Numbered from the stretch's first letter, positions 17,652-26,010 are shown. The stretch is DNA of 41,434 bases from JBCCGE01 sp039029455 (GCA_039029455.1 JBCCGE010000023.1:1-41434); one strand, 5' to 3'. Notes: generated by a model not told the origin, from the letters alone. Numbers and translations are program-made.

Positions 17652-18701
17652 TCAGTCGAGAACCATCGGTACGATCACACCGCCGTCGCTCCACAGACCG
17701 TTGAGCCCGCGCTCGAGTTTGTACGGCGAGTTATCGCCAATATTGTTGTCGAATATTTCAGCCGAGTTGCCGACCTGTTTTATGACGTTGTAGGCCCAGT
17801 CATTTGGCAGGCCCAGTCGATCACCGATTCCCGGCGTTACTCCCAGCAGTTTGGCGACCGTGTCATCAGGTGGATTGGCTTTCATGTCGTCAACGTTGGC
17901 GCTGGTCACCCCTTTGGCCTCAGCAATCCAGGTGGCCGCAAACATCCAGTTCACAATGTCGACCCAGTTGTCATCACCCTGACGCATTGCAGCCGATTCC
18001 GGCTCCAGCGCAAGCGCGACGTTCATCAGCACATGCTCATCCGGATTGTCGGCACTGTTTCGAACCACGGCGAGGTTAGGACCCCAACCGACAAAGCTGT
18101 CGCAGCGACCGGCGAAATAAGCGGCGCGGGTTTCTTCAGACTTCTCAAAAGAAATCATTTCGATATCAATATTGCGACTTTTGAAAAAGTTGGCTGCAAG
18201 CCGTTCGGTTGACGTTCCGGCATTCGCACACAACGATCCGCCATTGAGTGCCTCGGGATCAGTGCTGCCGAGTTCCTTGGGCATCATGACCTGAGTCGCA
18301 CCGACGAAATAAGGTCGGGAAAACTGGATACCGAGTTCGGTATCGCGCCCCATAGTCCAGCCTGTCGCCTTAATGATAACGTCGACATCACCGGACTGCA
18401 GCGACGGAAAACGCTGTGCCCAGCTTAGTGGTACTACCGTTAGTTTGTCTTTGCTGCCCAGAACCGCTGCAGCCAGAGCTTTGCAGTAGTCGATATCATA
18501 ACCGGACCATTTATTGTCATCACTGACAATGGCGAACGGCGGATAGCTGCCGTTATGACCGGGGCATAGCAGGCTGTCACGCTCCTGAATCGCTTTCAGC
18601 GTGTCACCTGCGGCGGCAAAGGCTGGTGAAGTGAGTGTAGACATTGCGACCAGCGATCCTGCCGCCAGACCCGCAATTTGTTTGAAGACTTTTTGATTCA
18701 T
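17652..18701 (-). CDS. aapJ: Amino acid ABC transporter substrate-binding protein (AapJ-like)
   Basis: 349-residue periplasmic binding protein of the AapJ/BztA group. Signal peptide ends near ...SPAFAAA. The mature part starts with GDTLKAIQERDSLLCPGHNGSYPPFA, then WSGYDIDYCKALAAAVLG, RFPSLQSGDVDVII and ATGWTMGRDTELGIQF, all characteristic of this branch, which is longer than GlnH-type SBPs. The ATG at 18701 is preferred because GAGGAG (18709-18714) sits 7 nt upstream; the in-frame ATG at 18707 would be only one base from it. First gene of the aapJQMP operon. A TGTTC-N9-GAACA inverted repeat lies about 95 bases upstream, suggesting IclR-type control. Ligand unknown; the cluster context suggests an amino-acid-like compound. 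Confidence 0.92.
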   Translation of the reverse strand: MNQKVFKQIAGLAAGSLVAMSTLTSPAFAAAGDTLKAIQERDSLLCPGHNGSYPPFAIVSDDNKWSGYDIDYCKALAAAVLGSKDKLTVVPLSWAQRFPSLQSGDVDVIIKATGWTMGRDTELGIQFSRPYFVGATQVMMPKELGSTDPEALNGGSLCANAGTSTERLAANFFKSRNIDIEMISFEKSEETRAAYFAGRCDSFVGWGPNLAVVRNSADNPDEHVLMNVALALEPESAAMRQGDDNWVDIVNWMFAATWIAEAKGVTSANVDDMKANPPDDTVAKLLGVTPGIGDRLGLPNDWAYNVIKQVGNSAEIFDNNIGDNSPYKLERGLNGLWSDGGVIVPMVLD

Positions 18702-18746
18702 TATCATACTCCTCGGGTGAATAGAGAAATCATACGACGCAAGTAA

Positions 18747-18759
18747 GTCACATTGTGAC
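18747..18759. promoter_or_regulatory. Palindrome GTCACA-T-TGTGAC in the aapJ leader
   Basis: Perfect 6-bp arms around a single central base, between the candidate aapJ promoter and its ribosome site. It could be an operator half way into the leader or a small mRNA hairpin. No binding protein can be named. Confidence 0.4.
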
Positions 18760-18787
18760 ATGTTTTTCACCAAAAGTGCTAACAAGC

Positions 18788-18815
18788 AGAATACTTGTTC
18801 CGTATATCAGAACAA
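18788..18815 (-). promoter_or_regulatory. Candidate aapJ promoter
   Basis: On the minus strand TTGTTC (18815-18810) and TATTCT (18793-18788) are 16 bases apart, a fair sigma-70 match. The TGTTC-N9-GAACA inverted repeat covers the -35 and spacer, so a protein bound there would block the promoter. Confidence 0.35.
18796..18814. promoter_or_regulatory. Predicted IclR-type operator, site A (aapJ)
   Basis: TGTTC-CGTATATCA-GAACA, perfect 5-bp arms (6 bp as TTGTTC/GAACAA) with a 9-base spacer. It is one of four matching sites in the cluster around the IclR gene. It lies upstream of aapJ and downstream of the VOC gene. Confidence 0.55.
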
Positions 18816-18830
18816 TTAGCAAGACGAAAC

Positions 18831-19475
18831 TTACCGACTATCAACGCTTACAGCACCCAGAGGTGACTGAAACTGAAACTCAAGACTGGAAGAATTTGCA
18901 GTTTCCACAGTCGCCAGATGATCAATACTCAATTGGTGCAGAATCGCACGGATGTACTCGGGCTCCGGGTGCAACAGTCGCACGCCCTGCAGCGTCAGAG
19001 CCAGATTCTGCATACCACTGCTGGGATGCGGTCCCGGGGACCACTCGATAAATGCCGGAATTAAACCGCTCTCAGGGAGCGAACCGTCGTCGGGAACCGT
19101 GAGTCGCCAAGAGCGCTTACCGCGGGTGAACGTGACCACCGGCCCCAGATCTATCGGACTGGCCTCCAGAACTGCGTCCAGATTATCGGTGCCCACCACC
19201 CAGCACAGCGCGCCCGGTGAAACTGACAGTCGAGCGCGTGTGGCGGCATCATCCAGGGTGAACCACCGCGTTCTTCCAGGATCCGGAGCCTCCGGATCGA
19301 TTGCGATGACTTCAAGAAAACTCTCATTACCTGCCTGAACAACGCAGTTATGCGTGCTCATGGCATCATGTTTGCTGCCTCGCGGTATTTCAACGCCGAG
19401 TCTGCTTTTTACGAATGATTCGCCTTGTTCCAGGCTGTCTGCTCCGATGGCGATGTGATCGATTTTGTTCAACAT
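18831..19475 (-). CDS. VOC-superfamily (Glyoxalase_3-like) protein
   Basis: 214-residue protein resembling the glyoxalase-like VOC family PF13468. It has an N-terminal MLNKIDHIAIGADSLEQGESFVKSRLGVEIPRGSKHDAMSTHN with a candidate metal-binding His8, and FLEVIAIDP carrying the usual Glu. A second VOC half follows (ALCWVVGTDNLDAVL..., LIPAFIEW, LALTLQG). The ATG at 19475 is chosen since the family's K-x-DH-x-x-IG begins right after it; an upstream in-frame TTG at 19556 would overlap the promoter of the divergent gene. Enzyme activity (lyase, isomerase, dioxygenase) cannot be assigned. It is divergent from the molybdenum reductase and shares the control region with it. Confidence 0.85.
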   Translation of the reverse strand: MLNKIDHIAIGADSLEQGESFVKSRLGVEIPRGSKHDAMSTHNCVVQAGNESFLEVIAIDPEAPDPGRTRWFTLDDAATRARLSVSPGALCWVVGTDNLDAVLEASPIDLGPVVTFTRGKRSWRLTVPDDGSLPESGLIPAFIEWSPGPHPSSGMQNLALTLQGVRLLHPEPEYIRAILHQLSIDHLATVETANSSSLEFQFQSPLGAVSVDSR

Positions 19476-19509
19476 TTGCACTGTACCGTGTTTCACTATT
19501 TGGAAAAAT

Positions 19510-19528
19510 TGTTTTTTATAATAGAACT
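19510..19528. promoter_or_regulatory. Predicted IclR-type operator, site B (VOC / Mo-reductase divergent gap)
   Basis: TGTTT-TTTATAATA-GAACT: 4 of 5 bases match the consensus on each arm, with the same 9-base spacer as the other sites. Its centre contains a perfect TATAAT (19517-19522) placed well for the plus-strand reductase gene at 19558, so bound protein would cover the -10 box. Confidence 0.42.
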
Positions 19529-19557
19529 TATTCTCCACTGACTGAAGCCTGACCAAA

Positions 19558-21855
19558 ATGATTCGCCGCTCGCCGATCGCTCACCACTGGGGTTCCGGTA
19601 TGGCGGTTGTCGACGATGACCGACTTGTTTCGGTAGAGCCTCACCCGCTTGATACGGACCCATCCAGAATCAATGAGAACATCGCAACCGGTGTGTACCA
19701 CGCTTCACGTGTTCTGCGACCGGCCGTGCGAAAAAGCTATCTTGAGGGCGGTCCGGGCCCGACCCAAAACCAGCGTGGACGGGAGCCGTTTATAGAGGTC
19801 GACTGGGACACGGCGCTGGATCTGCTCGCAAATGAATTAAAGCGAATTAAGTCCTCGCATGGAAATGAAGCCATCTTTGCAGGCTCTTATGGATGGGCCA
19901 GTGCAGGCCGCTTTCACCATGCACAAAGTCAGCTGAAACGGTTTTTGAATTGCTTCGGCGGCTTTGTCCGCTCCGAGGGGAACTACAGCTATCAGGCCGC
20001 ATTGGAGTTGATGCCGCACATAGTGGGTAACTTTCGGCAGCATGTTAAGGAAGCAACGCGATGGTCAACGGTCGCGTCTGACGGCAGACTGGTGGTTATG
20101 TTTGGTGGTATCCCGCTGCGCAATGTGCAGGTCTCCGGTGGCGGCGTCGCCAGACACCGTCTGCGCGACAATTTGAACGCCTGCGCACAAGCCGGCGTCG
20201 AATTCATTAACATCAGTCCGCTGCGATCGGATGCTCTTGAATCCGTTAATGCAACCTGGATGCCTCCACGTCCGGGCTCGGACACCGCCATCATGATGGC
20301 CATAGCACATACCCTCGTTGCAGAAGATTTGCACGATCAGTCTTTTCTCGACCGGTACACTGTCGGTTTCAGTCGAGTAAATGCCTATCTTTGCGGAGAG
20401 GCAGACGGTGTGGTCAAGGATGCCGAATGGGCGGCTGCACTCAGCGGGGTCGATGCCGAGCAGCTGCGGGCGCTGGCGAGAAAAATGGCAAGTCGTCGCA
20501 CACTTATCTGTACTGCCGTGAGTTTGCAGCGCGCTGAATTTGGTGAGCAACCGCTCTGGATGACGGTGACGCTGGCGGCCATGCTTGGACAAATCGGCCT
20601 TCCGGGAGGCGGCTATGGGATTGGCTACGGTGCCGACGCCAGCATCGGCACCGTGGACCGGCCCCTGCACTGGGCGTTTTTTCCGCAGGAGGAAAACCCG
20701 GTTAAAAACTATATTCCAGTCGCCTGTGTGGCGGATATGCTGCTGAATCCGCTGGCCGAGTATTCTTACAACGGACAAAAAGTGCGGTACCCGGACGCGA
20801 GACTTGTCTGGTGGGCGGGCGGTAACCCCTTCCACCACCATCAGGATCTGAACCGTCTCAGCCGAGCTTTTCAGAGTCCGGATACCGTTGTTGTAAATGA
20901 AATCGCCTGGACGGCAACCGCCCGTCATGCCGATATCGTGCTGCCTGTGGCCTCCGCTATGGAGCGGACAGATTTTGGTGCGGGAACTCAGGACAATGCG
21001 CTGGTTCCCATGCCACAGTCAATCGATCCAGTCGGCGACAGTAAAATTGAGTACGAGATTTACTGCGATCTCGAACGACGCCTTTTGCCAGATAAGTCCT
21101 TTAGCCTCGATCGCACCGCTGAGCAGTGGATCGAAAGTATGTGGCAGGAGATGCAGAACAAAGCGATCGACCAGGGTGAATCTCTGCCGGAATTCAATGA
21201 ATTCATCAGCGGGAACATTATCGAGTTTCCCGATCCGGAACCCGACGCAGTATTCCTGTCAGCGTTCCGGAAGGATCCACAGAATTCTCCCTTACCTACG
21301 CCCAGTGGTCTGATCGAGCTGTTTTCTGAAACCATTGATGGATTCAGCTACCCGGACTGCCCGGGACAGGCGAGCTGGTTACCCCCACATGAATGGCTGG
21401 GATCACCTCTCGCCGAACGATACCCACTGCATTTGATATCCGGACAACCTGAGACGCGACTCCACAGCCAATACGACAGCGGCGATTTCAGCATGAGTCG
21501 TAAGGTAGAAGGACGCGAACCTGTCACTATGCATCCCGATGACGCGAGGGCACGAGGCATCTCTGACGGCGACGTAGTCATGTTATTCAACGATCGCGGG
21601 CGCTGCCTTGCCGGCGCGCGTGTAACGAACGCGATTTGCACCGGAGTTATATTCCTTTGGACCGGCGCCTGGTTTGACCCCGACTGGTCACGTACAGATT
21701 GTCTCGATCGACACGGCAATCCTAATGTCCTCACCCATGACAATCGCACTTCACAGCTGTCCCAAGGTCCTGCGGCGCAAAGTGCTCTGGTTGAGGTTGT
21801 AAAATTCGAGGGCACACCTGATACGGTCACTGCGTTCAACCCCCCTCTGGCTTAA
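19558..21855 (+). CDS. Cytoplasmic molybdopterin oxidoreductase, BisC/DMSO-reductase type
   Basis: 765-residue molybdenum enzyme of the biotin-sulfoxide/DMSO/TMAO reductase branch (BisC ~777 residues). SYGWASAG at 110-117 corresponds to the Tyr114/Trp116 motif of DMSO reductase. Ser144 in GNYSYQAALE is at the spacing of the Mo-ligand Ser147; this alignment is from memory. The cofactor-binding C-terminal domain is recognisable (SGQPETRLHSQYDSG, EPVTMHPDDARARGISDGDVV, VIFLWTGAW). There is no N-terminal Fe-S cysteine cluster and no Tat signal, so it should be soluble and cytoplasmic like BisC. Expected reaction is reduction of an S-oxide or N-oxide. The iclR gene follows after 16 bases on the same strand. 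Substrate unknown. Confidence 0.9.
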   Translation: MIRRSPIAHHWGSGMAVVDDDRLVSVEPHPLDTDPSRINENIATGVYHASRVLRPAVRKSYLEGGPGPTQNQRGREPFIEVDWDTALDLLANELKRIKSSHGNEAIFAGSYGWASAGRFHHAQSQLKRFLNCFGGFVRSEGNYSYQAALELMPHIVGNFRQHVKEATRWSTVASDGRLVVMFGGIPLRNVQVSGGGVARHRLRDNLNACAQAGVEFINISPLRSDALESVNATWMPPRPGSDTAIMMAIAHTLVAEDLHDQSFLDRYTVGFSRVNAYLCGEADGVVKDAEWAAALSGVDAEQLRALARKMASRRTLICTAVSLQRAEFGEQPLWMTVTLAAMLGQIGLPGGGYGIGYGADASIGTVDRPLHWAFFPQEENPVKNYIPVACVADMLLNPLAEYSYNGQKVRYPDARLVWWAGGNPFHHHQDLNRLSRAFQSPDTVVVNEIAWTATARHADIVLPVASAMERTDFGAGTQDNALVPMPQSIDPVGDSKIEYEIYCDLERRLLPDKSFSLDRTAEQWIESMWQEMQNKAIDQGESLPEFNEFISGNIIEFPDPEPDAVFLSAFRKDPQNSPLPTPSGLIELFSETIDGFSYPDCPGQASWLPPHEWLGSPLAERYPLHLISGQPETRLHSQYDSGDFSMSRKVEGREPVTMHPDDARARGISDGDVVMLFNDRGRCLAGARVTNAICTGVIFLWTGAWFDPDWSRTDCLDRHGNPNVLTHDNRTSQLSQGPAAQSALVEVVKFEGTPDTVTAFNPPLA

Positions 21856-21871
21856 TATCACGTCCTGATCC

Positions 21872-22651
21872 ATGCCTGATTCATCCAATACAAACTCAGC
21901 AGCGAGAGTGGACTCCACACTCTCAAAAGGGCTTCGAATTCTTGAAGTTCTCGCGCAATCTGATCGCGACCGCGGTGTCAGTGAACTGGCACGCGAACTC
22001 GATCTCACCAAGTCCAATACCTTCCGCCTGCTGAGATCACTGTGCGAGCTGGGCTATGCAGAAACCACTCGCGACAGAACCTATAAGGCCACGCTTAAAA
22101 TGTGGCAGGTTGGATTACAGACGATTGACAATCTGAATCTTGGCGAACTGGCCAGACCACAGATGCGAATGCTGTCTGAGATTAGCGGCGAAGCAATCTA
22201 TCTGGCGGTTCAGGATGGACTGAATGTGACCTATATCGACAAGATCGAGAGCACAAAGCCCATTCGTTCCTTTACACCAAAAGGCGGCAATGCCCCGATT
22301 CATTGCGTCGGCACCGGCAAAGCGCTACTCGCCGCCAACTATAGCGCTTACCGAGAAGCGCTTAAGGACAACCTCACACGGTATACCGACAAGACGATTA
22401 CCTCTATACGTCGGTTGGACCAGGACATGCAGGATACCATCAAGCGCGGTTTTGCCATCGACCACGGTGAATATCGGGATCAGATACTGAGCTTTGGCGC
22501 CACAATATTTCTCCCCAATGGCGAGGCAATCGCCGCCATCGGTGTATCGGCACCCAATATCAATCTTGATCAGGCGCGAATAAAAAAGATTTGCTCAGCA
22601 GTTAAAGTTGCCGCCGACTCGGTAACCGGACAGCTCCAGCACCCTGGGTAG
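21872..22651 (+). CDS. IclR-family transcriptional regulator
   Basis: 259-residue regulator. The winged helix-turn-helix is at ~15-80 (TLSKGLRILEVLAQSDRDRGVSELARELDLTKSNTFRLLRSLCELGYAE). The IclR effector-binding GAF-like domain is at ~85-255, with YIDKIESTKPIRSFTPKGGNAPIHCVGTGKALLA, then FAIDHGEYRDQILSFGATIF and ATAAIGVSAP-like IAAIGVSAPN. It is 16 bases downstream of the molybdenum reductase gene, so it is probably co-transcribed with it. Four similar inverted repeats occur at promoters around it, and it is the obvious candidate to bind them. Effector unknown, probably the imported substrate or an intermediate. Confidence 0.94.
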   Translation: MPDSSNTNSAARVDSTLSKGLRILEVLAQSDRDRGVSELARELDLTKSNTFRLLRSLCELGYAETTRDRTYKATLKMWQVGLQTIDNLNLGELARPQMRMLSEISGEAIYLAVQDGLNVTYIDKIESTKPIRSFTPKGGNAPIHCVGTGKALLAANYSAYREALKDNLTRYTDKTITSIRRLDQDMQDTIKRGFAIDHGEYRDQILSFGATIFLPNGEAIAAIGVSAPNINLDQARIKKICSAVKVAADSVTGQLQHPG

Positions 22652-22664
22652 TCGCTTCAAATTA

Positions 22665-22683
22665 TGTTCTATTATTCAGAACA
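22665..22683. promoter_or_regulatory. Predicted IclR-type operator, site C (FAD oxidase)
   Basis: TGTTC-TATTATTCA-GAACA, perfect 5-bp arms (TGTTCT/AGAACA gives 6), 9-base spacer. It begins 14 bases after the iclR stop and lies 86 bases upstream of the FAD oxidase start. Confidence 0.52.
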
Positions 22684-22768
22684 GTCAGTCTAAATATTGA
22701 CACTCCTGCCTGCGCTTCATATGCTGTGTGATTCGAAGTCTGGCCCGCGGTAAGACGCGCGCTATTAA

Positions 22769-24052
22769 ATGAATACAAAAAACAACAACTCCGTTGCCAT
22801 CTCTCTTTGGGATTACTCCGCCCGGGAGCGAGCTGTGTCTCAGGAAATGACGGCGGATGTCGATACCGATGTTGCAATCGTTGGTGGCGGCTTCACCGGC
22901 AACTCCACCGCTCTGCATCTCGCTGAGAAAGGTGTCGAGTGCCATGTGTTCGAAGCCGAGAAAATTGGTTACGGAGGATCCGGGCGCAACGTCGGGCTGG
23001 TGAATCCTGGACTGTGGCTACAACCGCAGAGAGTTCGAGCGAAACTGGGTGACGACATCGGCGCACGTTTTGTGCGTTTGCTTGCCGAGGCGCCGGAATA
23101 TGTATTTTCCCTGATAGAAAAACATAATATTCATTGTGAACCCCGCCAAAACGGCACAATTCACGCTGCACATTCACCCGCTGGTTTTGAAGATATTCGC
23201 GAGCGCAGTGAAGAGTGGAAACGCCTTGGCGCGCCTGTAGATTTACTCAGCCGGGACGAAGCAGCCGAACGCATTGGCACCAGGGTTTTTCACGGCGGGT
23301 TGCTGGATCATCGTGCCGGCACAATCAACCCAATGGGATATGTTCGGGGTCTGGCTCGTGCCGCTCAAACGGCCGGTGCCACTGTGTACACCGGTGTAAA
23401 GGTAACGGCATTGAAACGCGATCAGTCAAAATGGACTCTTGAGACCACCCGCGGTCGAGTTCGTGCCAATCGGGTTGTGCTGGGCACCAACGCGTATTCA
23501 GATCAGCTGTGGCCAGGACTCAATCGCTGTTTCACAATGATCCATTATTTTCAGTGCGCGACTGAACCTCTGGGCCAAGAGGCTGAATCGATTTTGCCTG
23601 AGCGCCAGGGTGTCTGGGACACGGCACCGATTATGTTTAATGTGCGCCGAGACGACTACGATCGTTTACTGATCGGTTCAATGGGTCGAATTGTTGGCGG
23701 AGAAAATGGACTGACGCATCGATGGGCAAAACGGAACGTGCGGCGGCTTTTTCCCCAGCTTGGACCGGTAAACATACAGAAGTCGTGGTACGGACAAATC
23801 GCGATGACACCGGATCACCTGCCAAGGGTGTACCAACTTGACGAAGGTCTCTATACGCCGATCGGTTACAACGGCAGAGGCATTACACCCGGGACGATTT
23901 TTGGACGAGACCTCGCCAATCTGCTGACCGGTGGCAACTCGGCAGACTTGCCGATACCGATCACAGGGTTCAATCGGGTGGCGTCATCGTTTGCAATGAG
24001 CCGACTCTATTCAATGGCATTTACCGCCAATCAGGTCTGGCGGAGCCTCTAG
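22769..24052 (+). CDS. DAO-family FAD-dependent oxidoreductase (PuuB-like amine oxidase)
   Basis: 427-residue flavoprotein resembling gamma-glutamylputrescine oxidase (PuuB) and related amine oxidases. An N-terminal ISLWDYSARER lead is followed by the FAD motif DVAIVGGGFTGNSTALHLAEKG with Glu at the end of beta2 (CHVFEAEKIGYGGSGRNVGLVNPG). A GGLLDHRAGTINPMGYVRGLARAA region is typical of the family. RVVLGTNAYSD and the C-terminal GLYTPIGYNGRGITPGTIFGRDLA complete the FAD fold. It probably oxidises an amine or N-substituted amino acid and yields H2O2 and an aldehyde or imine. The ribosome site is weak. Its own promoter region carries a predicted IclR operator. Confidence 0.9.
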   Translation: MNTKNNNSVAISLWDYSARERAVSQEMTADVDTDVAIVGGGFTGNSTALHLAEKGVECHVFEAEKIGYGGSGRNVGLVNPGLWLQPQRVRAKLGDDIGARFVRLLAEAPEYVFSLIEKHNIHCEPRQNGTIHAAHSPAGFEDIRERSEEWKRLGAPVDLLSRDEAAERIGTRVFHGGLLDHRAGTINPMGYVRGLARAAQTAGATVYTGVKVTALKRDQSKWTLETTRGRVRANRVVLGTNAYSDQLWPGLNRCFTMIHYFQCATEPLGQEAESILPERQGVWDTAPIMFNVRRDDYDRLLIGSMGRIVGGENGLTHRWAKRNVRRLFPQLGPVNIQKSWYGQIAMTPDHLPRVYQLDEGLYTPIGYNGRGITPGTIFGRDLANLLTGGNSADLPIPITGFNRVASSFAMSRLYSMAFTANQVWRSL

Positions 24053-24061
24053 GCGACTGAT

Positions 24062-25090
24062 TTACTCGCCTTGTGCGACCGCCTGACTTTCAGAATAGGA
24101 AATTGCGGGATACTTCATTGGATTGGATTCACTGACGCACGTCGAAATTTCCGACATTTTGTAGTACTGATTCGCGTTCAGGAAAAACGGAATGGAATAA
24201 CGCGAATGCTCACCGACATTGTTATTGGCAAAATGCTTGACGCTGATAAAACGATCGTTGGTCCAGTGTCGCAGCAGCTCACCTGAATTCACAATAAATG
24301 CATTGTCCAGCATTGGCGCCTTAATCCATTTCCTGCGTCGCTCGCTAAAAATGGTCAGCCCCGGACTGTCCTGCGCCAGGATAGTGCAAAACGTCGTATC
24401 AACATGAGGTGCGATGCCAAATTCATCCTCCGGCTTTCCCTCCACGGCCGGATAGTGGGTCATTCGCAGACGATAGGTTGGCACTTCAAACGCCTTATCG
24501 AAATAGTCCTTCGGCATCTCGAGCGCGGTAGCGAACACCGGCAGCATACGGCGCCCCAGTTCAACCAGCTGATGCGCGTACTCCTCAACGGTCTGCCGAA
24601 AGCCGGGCAGTGCGCTTTCCCGTGGCCACTGGTTATGCTCCATATGCACATCGTCATCGTATTTAACGATAAATGCTTCATTGAGATTGCCTTTGTCTCT
24701 TGTCGGCAGCTTGCGATTTTTCAGCGGCATGTACCCCACTCCACCCACTGGCCATTCCGGTCTGTCCATTAACAGGGGCTTCTTGTCTGCTTCGGGCAGC
24801 GCATGAAAACGGCGCACCATTTCGAACATATGCTGCATACGCTCAACAGTAATACCGTGTCCTACTATCGTAAAGAAACCCGTTTCTTCACACGCCTGTC
24901 TGACCTGATCTGCAACCGCGGACAAAGAAACATCATCACCTGAATCAAAATAAGACGAAAGATCAACCACAGGAATATCGCCTTCGATAGCGTCTTCGGG
25001 AGCCGTTGTGTCCCATTGATCGGATTCGGCCTTAAGCTGTCGTTCTTTTTCAAACGGATCAAATTCTTTATTTTCCATCGTCATTGCCAT
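24062..25090 (-). CDS. 2-oxoglutarate/Fe(II) oxygenase, isopenicillin-N-synthase-like
   Basis: 342-residue non-haem iron oxygenase. The N-terminal DIOX_N-like part (IPVVDLSSYF... VRQACEETGFFTIVGHGI) is followed by the 2OG-FeII domain. The iron triad is visible as His229-x-Asp231 (APHVDTTF) and His286 (SVKHFANN); Arg297 with Ser299 (RYSIPFF) matches the 2-oxoglutarate-binding RxS motif. The family hydroxylates, demethylates or cyclises small molecules. Two in-frame ATGs (25090, 25084) lie at the start without a clear ribosome site. The gene is convergent with the FAD oxidase (9 bases between stops) and divergent from the crotonase. A predicted IclR-type operator lies only 7 bases upstream of the start. 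Substrate not deducible. Confidence 0.91.
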   Translation of the reverse strand: MAMTMENKEFDPFEKERQLKAESDQWDTTAPEDAIEGDIPVVDLSSYFDSGDDVSLSAVADQVRQACEETGFFTIVGHGITVERMQHMFEMVRRFHALPEADKKPLLMDRPEWPVGGVGYMPLKNRKLPTRDKGNLNEAFIVKYDDDVHMEHNQWPRESALPGFRQTVEEYAHQLVELGRRMLPVFATALEMPKDYFDKAFEVPTYRLRMTHYPAVEGKPEDEFGIAPHVDTTFCTILAQDSPGLTIFSERRRKWIKAPMLDNAFIVNSGELLRHWTNDRFISVKHFANNNVGEHSRYSIPFFLNANQYYKMSEISTCVSESNPMKYPAISYSESQAVAQGE

Positions 25091-25097
25091 TCAATAT

Positions 25098-25116
25098 TGT
25101 TTCGATATATGGAACA
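25098..25116. promoter_or_regulatory. Predicted IclR-type operator, site D (2OG-oxygenase / crotonase divergent gap)
   Basis: TGTTT-CGATATATG-GAACA: one mismatch in the arms, 9-base spacer, and a centre close to that of site A. It sits between two divergent genes and could control both. Confidence 0.48.
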
Positions 25117-25203
25117 GTTATTCCTCATAATGACACGATCTATCAAGACCTGCAAGCTGTTAGCATACGACACCCGGAATAAAAAGCGAATGCACCTGCA
25201 ACC

Positions 25204-26010
25204 ATGAAATCGCAAGAATCAGGATCGTTTGAAACACTGCTGATTGAACAACCGAGGGAATTTGTCCGCGTGATCACTCTCAACCGTCCGCAGGTGGCAA
25301 ATGCCTTCAACACATTGATGGCAACTGAGCTCATGACCTGGTTTGAAGCGCTTGCATTGAACCACGATGGCGTCCGTTGCGTAATTGTCACCGGTGCCGG
25401 TGAGCGCGCGTTCTGCGCGGGTGGCGACCTCAAGGAACGAAATGGGATGACCAATGATGCCTGGGAGAAGCAGCACAGAATTTTTGAGCGCATGACTCGC
25501 GCCGTCATAGATTGTCCGGTTCCCGTAATCGCTGCGGTTAACGGCGCGGCATTTGGCGGTGGATGCGAGCTCGCCTGCGCAATGGATTTCATATACGCGT
25601 CCGACAGCGCGCGATTCGCGATGCCGGAAACCTCCCTTGGCATTATTCCCGGAGCCGGCGGCACGCAGACTCTGTCGCGAGCGGTAGGCGAGCGACGGGC
25701 GAAAGAACTGCTGCTATCGGGGAAAGCATTCAACGCCTCACAGGCGCACGATTGGGGTCTGGCAAACGCGGTGTTTCCGCCAGACATTCTGATGGAATCG
25801 TCACTCGAAATTGCAGAGAAAATTGCGGGTAACGCTCCAATCGCAGTGCGACAGGCCAAACAGGCCATTCATCGCGGCCTGCAAATGTCGCTGTCAGATG
25901 GGCTGGGGTTTGAAATCGAAGCCTATAACCGCACTGTGCCTACTGAAGACCGACAGGAAGGTGTTCGAGCCTATAATGAGAAACGTCCTCCCGAATTTAA
26001 GGGAAAGTAG
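25204..26010 (+). CDS. Enoyl-CoA hydratase/isomerase (crotonase) family protein
   Basis: 268-residue crotonase. The oxyanion-hole segments are RAFCAGGDLKE (residues ~69-78) and NGAAFGGGCELACAMDF. Both glutamates used by true enoyl-CoA hydratases are present, Glu122 (GGGCEL) and Glu142 (MPETSLGIIPGAGGTQ), so hydration of a 2-enoyl-CoA is likely. The C-terminal trimerisation helix region is normal (PIAVRQAKQAIHRGL...GLGFEIEAYNR...EDRQEGVRAYNEKRPPEFKGK). No acyl-CoA synthetase or dehydrogenase is adjacent, so CoA activation must come from elsewhere. It is divergent from the 2OG oxygenase across a shared 113-base control region carrying a predicted operator. Confidence 0.93.
   Translation: MKSQESGSFETLLIEQPREFVRVITLNRPQVANAFNTLMATELMTWFEALALNHDGVRCVIVTGAGERAFCAGGDLKERNGMTNDAWEKQHRIFERMTRAVIDCPVPVIAAVNGAAFGGGCELACAMDFIYASDSARFAMPETSLGIIPGAGGTQTLSRAVGERRAKELLLSGKAFNASQAHDWGLANAVFPPDILMESSLEIAEKIAGNAPIAVRQAKQAIHRGLQMSLSDGLGFEIEAYNRTVPTEDRQEGVRAYNEKRPPEFKGK

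Noticed and set aside
17511..18212. 233-codon plus-strand frame opposite aapJ
   Set aside because: Shadow of aapJ with no recognisable motif and no credible start signals.
20065..20928. 287-codon open frame on the minus strand
   Set aside because: It lies fully inside the molybdenum reductase gene, has no domain resemblance and is a shadow of its codon bias.
25143..25868. 241-codon minus-strand frame opposite the crotonase gene
   Set aside because: The crotonase is clearly the real gene; the antisense translation is low-complexity and shows no family motif.
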